64,000 bases of DNA from Larus michahellis. Taxonomy: Eukaryota > Chordata > Aves > Charadriiformes > Laridae. The notes below the pieces were generated by a model. That model searched no databases. It had not been told where the DNA came from and was given only the letters and a program-made list of their open reading frames with translations. The position numbers and the translations under genes were made by a program. The first letter of the stretch is position 1, and each line of letters opens with the position of its first letter. Of this stretch, positions 50,201 through 59,760 are shown in pieces. The stretch spans positions 2,011,001 to 2,075,000 of the forward strand of contig NC_133911.1 of the NCBI RefSeq assembly GCF_964199755.1, read 5' to 3'.

Positions 50201-53200
50201 GCTTTGTTCAGACTAATCAGCAGTCTACAGTTTGCCATTGACGCTGAGCCCTAGAGGAATGTAAAAGATTTATGAGAATAGGAAATCCATTTTGTGGATT
50301 CGCTTAATGCTACCCGTGCACAAAACTAAGGTAGGTCTTGCTTAGATTGACTGTGTGTAAGTCTTAGACACGTTATAAGCCTCTGGCTCACAGGCTGTAT
50401 CCTAAGATGTCAGAATACTAATGTATATTCTCTTCCAAAGCTGTAGAATCATAGAATTGCCTAGGTTGGAAGAGACCTTTAAGATCATCAAGTCCAACCG
50501 TTAACCTCATGCTGCCAAACCCACCACTGACCCGTGTCCCTCAGCACCACGTCTGCCCGGCTTTTAAATCCCTCCAGGGATGGTGATTCCACCCACTGCC
50601 CTGGGCAGCCTGTTCCGATGCTTGACGACCCTTTTGGTGAAGAAATTGTTCCCAATATCCATCCTAAACCTCCCCTGGCGCAACTTGAGGCCCTTCCCTC
50701 TTGTCCTATCACCTGTTACTTGGAAGATACCAAACCCCTCCCAGTTACACCCTCCTTTCAGGGAGCTGTAGAGAGCGAGAAGGTCTCCCCTCGGCCTCCT
50801 TTTCTCCAGGCTGAACACCCCCAGCTCCCTCAGCCGCCCCTCACCAGACTTGTGCTCCAGACCCCTCACCAGCTCCCTCGCCCTTCTCCGGACTCACTCC
50901 AACACCTCAGTCTCTTTCTTGTCACGAGGGGCCCAAAATTGAACACAATATTCACTGCTATTAGCTGCTGCTAGATGGTAGCAGGAAAACCAAGTGAAAG
51001 AACAGGAGACCGGAGAGAACACAACGCAGGACCAAGGAAGCTCAGCTCCCTGCAAGGCCTGTGTTCTTTCACAGCAGCTTGTGGTTTTGCTGCCTTCTGG
51101 TAGATGGTACAACAGAAATTGCTGCATACATCTGTAGGTTATTAACGTTCTCACTTTGAATGCACCTGGATTATTCTTGAGCTTTATTTAATCCCCCAAA
51201 GCTCACTTTAGTGAGCCTCATGATTTCTGTCGGCTGACTTGCTGGTGTTTCGACACCCACGGAAAGGCGGTGAGGTGGTAGTGGAGTCCTGGTGTGTTTT
51301 ACTGTCCTCTGGATCCTCCACGTTTGCTTCGTTTATGTCTGAGGGCTTGCCCTTTTTTGCCAACATGCTCTGTTTCCCACCACCACTGGGAAACTCTGTG
51401 ATTATGGCGGATTTACAAAACGAGCAGCAAAACGACAGTTACTTTAGGAGGAAGCGTGTTCAGGTAGTTTACCCCATAGACAGCTTTTCATGCAGACAGC
51501 TTCGATTCAAGAAAGGCACTGCCACCTCATACGCAACTCAGCCTTTTCCTAACATAGAGAGGAATTTATCCCTGATGGTGCACTTTGTGGAGAAGGGTTT
51601 GTTCCGGGTGTTAGCTGGATCGATAGCCCTGATGGGGCTGGGATTCAGCTCCTGTAGGTACCCCGGGAGGAGGAGGATAGTGGGTCTCTTAAGGATGACC
51701 CCGAGGAGTGCTTGGCAGGAGAGTAGCTACTTCTGCTGTCTAAGTGACTCCAAATCCCTGATGTCTTTGACTGATCAGACCCTTATTACCGATCCTCTGA
51801 GTCAAAACACAGTTCTACTTCCTCTCTAAGAATTGGCTTGGGAGCAGAGAGCGTGAACGTAATCCTACCGTGTAGAAACAGAAGATGATCCCGGTTTTTC
51901 ATCTGTGCCCTGTATCACAAGCCTTTTTGCCACCCTTATGAAAGATGAGCGGTCTGAAAATCTGTAGGGTAATTCTGGCTTTTTAATACTCCAGCATCGC
52001 CAAGTTGGTGTAGCTGCATTAAGACCAGATGTGCAGCCAAAAGAAAGGATTGCTCTCTGCAGTGGCTGCTGTATTTTATACCAAAGCGTATCGATCAGAG
52101 GTGCAGTATCACAGCATGTAGTGCGCTATTTTTATTTAACGGAGAATAAAAAAAACAAGTAACTGAGTTGAAAAAAGGTAGATTTCTTCTGTGGTGTGGA
52201 ACTCAAAGGAAATCCTGGCTGTACATGTCCCCCAGTCCACCTGGGTATCCATAAAAAGAGAAAGACTTAAGGTAAAACAGCGGTATATGTTTAAGACCAC
52301 TGAGTTTGGAGGCCTCTGGGAAGGGAAAGAGAACTAACGCAAGAAATCCCACAGCACAAAATCTGAATATCTGACACTGGACGGAGCAGGGCTTTAATGG
52401 AAGAACAGGCACTCTTACAGCAAAGGTCATGTTGGTGATTTAAAGAGAGCATGGGAGCTGATACGTTAGCAAGATTAGACCGTTAGCAAGATAAGTTCAC
52501 TTATTTAATCTGTCCTGATAATGAGAGCCAGTGTTTGGTGCCACTGATAGAGATCTGCAATTCATCCGTTCTCCGTGTGGAGAAGGAAACGGTGAGCTGG
52601 GTTTGACGTCTGGCTGTCTCTTTGCTCTGCTCTTCCCAGTCTCCGGCAGCAGTTCCTTTGCAGGATTTCTGCCTTTTACTCTAGGATCTTTACGCTTCCC
52701 TTTTGCAGCAAGCTGGCGTTTGCTCGCCTTCTCTTGCCTGCGATGGCACTAGCAGTTGCAAGACAATAACGAATCGTATAGAGAATTGTATAGAATCCTA
52801 TAGAATAGTGACTCGTATAGAGAGATGCCCTCTTAATTCTCATTTCCCTGAAACATGGCTCCTGAGTAACTTCAGCTGTACAGAGAACAAACGAGTGCGG
52901 TGCTAGACACACGCCTTGGGCTGCCTATATTTTATCAAGCGTGTAGTATCACCCACAGACCACTGTGCAGCGTAGATAGTACAGAACAGCCTTTAAATTG
53001 TTCTCCAGCAGAGTTATTTTTGACTTGACGTAAGGAATTTCCCAGGCAGAACCCCTTCTGGAAGGCAGCGAACGCGAGGAGCCTCCTGCTGCTCGTACGC
53101 TGGGCAGTCGGGAGGGGAGCTGCGAGGTCGCAGGACTATAACCATGCATGTGGTGTGCTCTGAATGCTAACACGAGTTTGGTGTGTTTGTTTCCTAATCC

Positions 53201-53223
53201 AAACAGAACGTCAGAAGCCTTGA
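35278..53223 (+). CDS. DDI2: Protein DDI1 homolog 2, short form
   Basis: Nine phase-consistent exons: 35278-35415, 39907-40036, 41106-41336, 43745-43871, 45962-46089, 46678-46806, 47591-47694, 48112-48301 and 53207-53223; 397 residues, close to the 399 of human DDI2, ending in ERQKP as human does. Order: N-terminal ubiquitin-like domain ([11 protein letters not shown]... to about residue 80), a helical Ddi domain ([13 protein letters not shown] through QQNIEENM), then a retroviral-like aspartic protease with the catalytic DSG motif (Asp about 250, split between exons 5 and 6) and the flap and C-terminal half ([10 protein letters not shown]). A UIM-like helix follows ([12 protein letters not shown]). 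DDI2 cleaves highly ubiquitinated substrates, notably NFE2L1/NRF1, so that proteasome genes are induced. Exon 3 uses a CAAG acceptor. Identity is very secure. Confidence 0.97.
35416..39906 (+). other. DDI2: DDI2 intron 1 (4.5 kb)
   Basis: Starts in CpG-island sequence and becomes ordinary intronic DNA. A 22-nt A run (39827-39848) lies about 58 bp before exon 2. No exon, RNA gene or clear transposon was recognised. Confidence 0.6.
48302..53206 (+). other. DDI2: DDI2 intron 8 (4.9 kb)
   Basis: Contains the CR1 copy at 50440-50968 and a small degenerate TATAGAAT-type repeat at about 52774-52823. A 196-codon open frame at 51239-51829 has no recognisable domain and is close to what chance allows. 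Nothing else seen. Confidence 0.6.
50440..50968 (-). mobile_element. CR1 LINE fragment, 5'-truncated
   Basis: Starts on + with AGAATCATAGAATTGCCTAG and GGTTGGAAGAGACC, the complement of the CR1 3' end. It continues for about 530 bp through the familiar CR1 3' region (TCCCTCCAGGGATGGTGATT, CAGCCTGTTCCGATGCTT, CTTTTCTCCAGGCTGAACAC). It inserted antisense to DDI2 and is better preserved than the DDOST copy. The 146-codon + frame across it is not a gene. Confidence 0.95.
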
Positions 53224-53365
53224 TGCATGTAGTGTGTGTTTACTGCAGCTGGAGTGGGCCACAGACCAGGTATTTATAGCCATTGGTTTATAAGTTTTTG
53301 CTACTACAGTGAAAACAGTGGTTCTCCTGTGTCCTAACTACTGCTTTCTTTCTGTCTTCTGTTAG

Positions 53366-55260
53366 AGAATAGTGACAAAGAAACTACCTCACTGGAAATG
53401 CCCTCATTACCAGCTTCTGATGGGTTTCAAAATCCAGTCCAGTCTTCAGGACTAAATTCCAAGATCTGTAATCCCACAAATCAATTACTTGATCGTTCTG
53501 TCTCTGCCCCTGCTTCAATTTGCTCATCCGAATCTAGCCTCGCAGAGCCCATTGATCCTAGAGCTGTCAAGTCTTTTGAGTCTCCAACTGAATGCCAGAT
53601 AACCCCAGAAAAAGAACATCCTCTCTTGTTACAGCATCTTTCCAATAACGCTTCCTCGGCAAATAACGACCCTTCTCCCCAGCCAGGGGAGGGAACCTGT
53701 TGCAATCCAACTTGCCTTTCACAGAAGACACTCAAAGAAACATTTATTGCTGACAGTCTAAAGGAACGTAACGCTAAAGAACAAGACCGTGGTCAGGAAC
53801 ATCCTCTGGAAGTGACAAAAGAAAATAGTTTGGCTGGCACTGCTGCTAAGCACAGGCGAAATAAAGACATATGTCTGTCTGCAGAACAGGAGCAAAAGCA
53901 TGAGCTTCCCATAGACCATCAGACATGCAAAGAACCAGAGAAGGAACATCTGGAGAAGCAAACTGAGACGACTGACCCAGAACCTCCTTGCCATGTTGGT
54001 GGGGTTGAGAAACTTGTTGTGGAAGAAGCCAGCCAGCGAGCAAATCCTCCTACGGAAACGAGAGGAGATGGACTGGAGAAAGCAAATCTTTCCTGTGCGA
54101 AAGGGGGTATCCAAATGTCAGCCTCCTGTAGCTGTGTGCATACGGAAGCCTTCATGGAAATAGATGGAGCTGAGCAGTCTGTAGCTGAAGCGCGCAGCTC
54201 AACAAGCGAGCAGAAGTGGCAGGCTGAGAACAGAAGTGTGTCTGACCTGAACTCTGACACCTTTTCTATGGAGGTGGAGTCGCTAAAGTCTGCGTCCTCC
54301 TCCAGTGATCCACTTCCCACTGCTGATGTCCCGCAGTCTAAAAGCACTAGTGAAATTCCTGCCAAGTATAATGGGTTGTCTAATTTGGCAGCTGAAGACA
54401 GCTCTTCCCCCTCCAGCATCCATCAGCTGGATACGGATCCAGGAAGACCTTCAGAAGAGCCATGTTTCTCTCTAGCATCAGCCTTGAAAGAGCTGCACAA
54501 ACTCTTGATTATCAGTCGGAAAGGAGAATGTAAAATCCTTGCCTTGGAAGAAGTCTCTCAGCTGGAAATGGCTCACAGAGAGCCAGCAGCACAGCGGAAG
54601 GGGCTTTCTGAAGATGAGCAGAAAGGCTCAGATCCAGCCAGCCAGGAGGAGAGTTGTTCCTTCTGTGAGGTGAGGTCTGAAGGTGGGAGAGCAGAGGGGA
54701 AACAGCTTTGCGGTTCTGACCCAGAAAACATCAGCGCTGGCTCTATCAGATGCGTGCGGGCTGCTCTCGGAGAAGGTGCTTTGGAGAGTCACGAGTTTTC
54801 AGGTAAGAGTGATTTGGTCGTGGTGAATTCTGCAGCGACATCTGACCAGCAACAGAGCTCTGAGCAGGAGGAGGTTTTGGCAGAAGGTTATCAGAGTCCA
54901 ACTAGTCCAACTTCGGAGCAAAACGCATCTGTTTCCTCTGCCCCTGCTTCGGATGAAGGTGCACCTCAAGATACTCGGAGCCTGTTCACAGGAGCACCTG
55001 GGAGCAGCAGCAGTTCTGCTCCCGAAGGTCCGTGGCCATCGGGTGGGTGTGAGGAGCCCCTGCTGAGCCCACCAGCAGGCTATACCGGGCGTACCTCGGG
55101 TGCTTCTCCACCACCTGCTTTCCCGGCGGCTGATGTTAATCGGATCCTCAGTGCTGGTTTTACCACACAGGAAGCTCTTGAGGCTCTGGAACGAGCGGAT
55201 GGAAACACGGATCTTGCTCTTCTCATTTTGCTAGCCAAGAGTATCGTTGTTCCTACGTAA
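53366..55260 (+). CDS. RSC1A1: RSC1A1 (RS1) reading frame = alternative DDI2 terminal exon with UBA domain
   Basis: One uninterrupted frame. The first ATG (53398, MPSLPASDGFQNP) matches the start of human RSC1A1 (MSSLPTSDGF), and the 620-residue length matches its 617. Conserved islands include FMEID, SMEVES and SALKELHKLL. The last ~45 residues (ADVNRILSAGFTTQEALEAL ... LLAKSIVVPT) form a UBA-like domain. Most of the rest is acidic, Ser-rich and probably disordered. RS1 is known as a regulator of the glucose transporter SGLT1. The frame is open upstream of the ATG to an acceptor at 53364-53365 (TTCTGTTAG), and its phase matches DDI2 exon 8. Joined to exons 1-8 it gives a 1,023-residue DDI2-RS1 protein in which the RS1 Met is residue 404. 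It could also be translated alone from the DDI2 3' UTR, as annotated in human. Confidence 0.93.
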
Positions 55261-55534
55261 CTGCAGAAGAGGTAGCTGACTGGGGTGTCTTTTCTTTTAA
55301 AGGACATATCAAAATTATACACCATAATGTACAAGCAGAATGTTGAGCCAGATTTTTCGATTACTTGCAGCCAAAGTAACTTGTCTCTTCTGTTTTACGT
55401 GTTAGATTTGGCCTTTTAAAAGAAAGAAAACGTCCGAGCGTTCCGTGGACAGGATAGCTTTTAAGTATGCATACTGGGTAAAAATTAATGTTTTTATTTA
55501 AATGTACAATTTTAGAATAAGCTCCAATGTTACG

Positions 55535-55540
55535 AATAAA
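55535..55540 (+). promoter_or_regulatory. DDI2: Proximal polyadenylation signal (AATAAA)
   Basis: Canonical hexamer 275 bases after the RSC1A1 stop codon. A shorter mRNA using it would lack most of the long 3' UTR. Confidence 0.5.
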
Positions 55541-58500
55541 AAGCAGAAGCCATTAAGATCCCCGCCCTGTCCAGCGCAAAGCAGATTGTGAAGTGAATCG
55601 CCCGCGCGTGGGCGTGCCCGGGACAGGAGGCGCACGCCGACTGCGGTATGGCGCAGACGCCAAACAGCGCTTGTCCAAACGGACTCTGGGGATTTGTTGT
55701 AGCTCTCCTGCGCTTTGTAGCCCAATGTCCATCTGTGACGCTGGCGAAACAATTATGGCAGCTACTAAAGGTATGTAGATGCCCACAGACGCGTAACACT
55801 TTGCAAGAGGAGTGAGGGGTGGAGGGGGCTTTTGGAAGCGTGTGTTCTTGTGTGTGCACGAGGAAGGCTGCTGCCCGTTTTTGCCAAACCCTTTTATGCT
55901 CTTGGGCCAGTGTGTTCAAGTTTACAACGTGGGGATAGAAGAAGGGAAGGGATAGAATTTGGTGCTACCAAAACTTAAGAGACGTTTTAACTTATTTGAA
56001 GATGTGCTGGTATTAATTGTAAGGGGGTGGGAGGGAGGGAAAAGGAGTATTTCACTTTTTTTTTTTTTCTAGCCTTGCCCACACCGTGTTCCCCTGTATG
56101 AAAGAACAAGTTCAGCCACTTGAAGGCAAAACCTTAACGATGAAATTGTTTAACAAACCAGCCGTGTGTTACGGCTCTTAATCCCCCTCTGCCCCTGGAA
56201 GAATGAACTGTTTCAGTGGATGCATTCTCTATGCACCGAGCGGGGATGGGATCAGAAGAATGAAGAAATCTGCTTTGCACTAGTTTAATCTCGATGTTTG
56301 GGGATGATCAGCCGCTCAGCTGTGGAAATGCAAACTGCAGAAAGCCTGGAGCGGCTGGTGGGGTACTAATTTAATACCTCTTAACGAGCGAGGGCTCCCC
56401 AATAGGGTTTCTGAAACAAATGCACTGACATGGCTTCTGCATTATAACCATCGTGGCCTTCTGGGAAGTCCTTGGCGAGTAGCCTGACGAGCACTCGCCG
56501 AGGCTGTGCTGTAGGAAACCCTTTCCAGATGCTTTTTTTTTTGGGGGGGATGAACTACTTTTGGATGCTCTGCAGAACCCCAAAACGCTCTTGGGGGCTG
56601 GGGGAAGGAAAGCACGGCTGAAACACGATACCAAATTTTAAGTAGGAACTTTTACGTAGTCCCACTTGCAAAGCTCAGAAGAGGCTTTGTGTCAGGTGTT
56701 CATCTTGAACTTTCTGCTTTGAGCTAAACCAGCGGGTCAGCAGCCGCTGGAAACATGTTTTGTTCGTGGCTTTCATTTGTTGTTATCATTGTCTCAGGCC
56801 TGTGTTCCTGGTGTTTTGTTTTCCCTGTGGTGTAGCAGATTTGCCTGCGTGTACGCTAGGCTTTTTTTCATGCAGGGTAGCATTTAAAAACAACACAGAT
56901 TTGGTTCCCTCTGTGAACTTGCAGGAGTTTCTGATGCCGGTGAGCGGTGGTCATCAGATTTTTCTTAGAGGCTTGGGTAGCCAGGAGATCCTTTAGAATA
57001 ACGAAGAGCTTTAAGGCATTCTGCTGTTGAATGGAGCTTCTGCATGAGCTGTGAACGTACCAGCTAGGCCTGGGGCTCCCAGACATGCTTAGCTCATATC
57101 CCACTACTTGTGATGCCGGCAGCAGGCATTGCTCCGTGTGGATGTAGGAAGCAGCGCTTGGCTGTTTGGGGACCCCTTGCCGGAGCAGCATGGAGTAATT
57201 CACTTTGAGACTATGTTCACATTGAGTCACTGAGGTGGGACTACAGCTTTAGGATCTTTACCAGGCAGGTGGTCAGAGTTAATCCTGGTGATGTTTGGGG
57301 TTTTTTTTTTCAATATTCTCCTTGCAATGAGCACCTCAGATCAGCAAAAGCCCCCCTCTGTCTAACACTTGGGCTGGTACAGGAGTAGGGTGTCATCAGA
57401 TCTCTCTCTAGAAGCCTTAGGAATTAAGATTATATTAGACCCGTTCCCATCTGTATCTGGTTCCCTATCAAAAGCAGCAACAAGAACGCAGCTCCCAGCT
57501 CTCGGATCCAGAGCATCCTCAGCCTGAATAGCCGAATCTGCTCCCGATTCACACCGCGGGTCTCGGTGAGGTGGTCCTGGGAGCAAGCCCCCACCTGGTA
57601 CGCAGATACCAGCTGCGGGTTGGCCCTCTTGGACGCACGAGAGCTGAATTTGTGCCCTTAGCCTGCAGGTTCATCTACCGCCAGCTTCTTGAAGCATCAG
57701 ATGTTAGCCATTTGATGTTATACCCCTTTCCATAGTTACACTTTATGTTTTTAGAAGCAATTACTAATAGCTAGACGAAGTACTGCTGCTTTGCACCAAA
57801 CTGGGTAAAGGCTCTAGTTTTATGGCCATGTTTACTTAGACTGCATATACAGAATTTATGCTATAAAAGCTTCAGAGCATCAGCCAACTTGCTTCAATGC
57901 TCAGTTTTAGCCTTTGTCAAATATAATTTTTGAAATCTGCCCTTCTGCCAAAGCTGTACTGAAGCATTTATCAATAGTGCTAGAATTTCCTGGGTAACTT
58001 TCTCTGAACTGCTAGAAACAAAGCCTGACCCCCAACTGATAAAACCTTGTAAAACTATTTTACCAAGTTGGTCCAAGCCTGGTGATTTAAATCTCTTGAT
58101 TTCAGAGCCTTGCTTTGAGCGAATGGCTAGGTGCTACCAAATTAGAGAATAACTTTTTTAGGAGCGAGATTTATGTTGGAGAAAATCTGGGCAGTGGTGA
58201 GCATTTAAGGTTAAAATAAAATGTAACAGAATGTGTATTTAGCGAATGCCGTCTAAAAGTTGTCTTCTGTTTTAATGTGCATGTGTGTCCTCTCTGCTGC
58301 GTGCACACATCCTTTGCTCGGCCTTTAGCAATCCCTTAACTACTAGGCTCTGCTCACCTGGCTCATAAAGTGGGAATACTTCTATTTAAGCAGGGACGGC
58401 TTGTTGGCTAGAGCCGGGGATAAAGGTAACGCCAAAAGCTCTTCAGGTTTCCGAGGAGCCACGTGCCCTGGTCTAAAATAAGGCTCTTCACTCTCTTCTC

Positions 58501-59730
58501 TTCCCCTCCTCATTAATCACTGCTCCAATGTACTAATGTCACATCAGCTTAGCAAAACAGTTTCAGTATGAGAAGTCCATCTATAGAGAACAAAGCAACG
58601 CTCAGAAGCTGCTTCATAAAGATGCCAGCGCCTGTGGGGACCCGTGTGGGTCCGTGGAGCTGGTTTCTGGCTGTTTCCTGAAGCCACGGTGGCCGCGTAC
58701 CTTGCTGTTGGTTTCTGAGATCTGTTCTGGTCCTTGAAGATACTGAAGGAATTTACTCGGCCTCTTGCTCTTTCTGTATGTGAGGCTCTAGGTGAGTTCA
58801 GAGGTGACGTTTAGTGAAATATCGACATCTGAAAGTTTCTGGGCACAGGTAATTCTGACAAGAGGAGGAAATATTTCCTGGTGCTGGTCCCTGGCATGTT
58901 TACCTGCTGCTGGACAGAGCTGAGCTACGCTGTGTTATCGTGACAATCTCTGCCTTGTTGCTACGTATGGTCAACTTTCTACGTAGACACTCGCTCTCCA
59001 GGACTGTTAACCTCGTACCTCCTAGATATGTTCCCTTCTTTCTGTCTTTGTCTCTCCCTCTTGCTGTCTCCTTGCCTCAAAAGTAGCAATATTTAAGTGT
59101 ACTTGCTGAATGCTTAACTTCCAGATAAGTTTTCTTTAGAACACTATGCCATTTACAAATAAAAGGAGGAACAGATCCTAGAGGTTGCTTCGCCAGACTT
59201 GGACTTTGGCTCCCCAGAACTTTTAACGTGAATTCAAAGAGGAGAAATCAAGAGGTATTTTTGCCTGCCTCTCTCAGAGGTCAGCTTGGGAAATGGGGTT
59301 GGTTTCGTGTACATCATTCCCTTCTGAAGCGTTCAAGAGATTTCTTCCTGCACTGTGTAGACATAGCTTAGTCCGTGATCCAAATGCGTAGCGGTTTGGG
59401 TTACTCCTTGACTGATGCTTTTTAGCTTAAAGAGTTTTACAAACTCACTTAAGGAACTTGAGGGAATCAATACTCAGGAATCCTAAAGCTGGTTGCATTT
59501 GTGTCATTTACTCTTCTGGGCTGAACATACTGCGCTTGTCCTCGCAGGTGGCTGAAGGGAGGAGTGGTTGTGTCATCAGAGAATGGGATGTGGTTCTGCC
59601 CAAAGTAATACACACTTGATTCTTTTTTTTTGATTTTTGGTTGTTTTTTTTTTTTTTTAAATATTGGGGGACTGTTTATCAACAAAAATTGATGTGTAAA
59701 AAAAAATTTGATATTTAAAAAAAAAAAATG

Positions 59731-59736
59731 AATAAA
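59731..59736 (+). promoter_or_regulatory. DDI2: Distal polyadenylation signal (AATAAA)
   Basis: AATAAA followed by TTGCTTGATTGGTCTGTCTG, a T/G-rich downstream element, after an A-rich run. This is the best candidate for the end of the long DDI2 transcript. Confidence 0.55.
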
Positions 59737-59760
59737 CACTTTATCATAATGTTGCTTGAT

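Larger units (their letters stand above)
55261..59760 (+). other. DDI2: DDI2/RSC1A1 3' UTR (probable)
   Basis: About 4.5 kb without a recognisable gene, between the RSC1A1 stop and a strong terminal AATAAA. It is AT-richer than the coding exon, with T/A runs near 56050, 57300 and 59630-59728. Human DDI2 also has a very long 3' UTR, from memory. A shorter transcript could end at the proximal signal (55535). Confidence 0.5.

Noticed and set aside
50534-50974. 146-codon + strand frame
   Set aside because: It is the antisense of a CR1 LINE 3' region, not a host gene.
51239-51829. 196-codon frame in DDI2 intron 8
   Set aside because: No recognisable domain, no nearby promoter or splice context. 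One frame of this length is within chance for 64 kb read in six frames.
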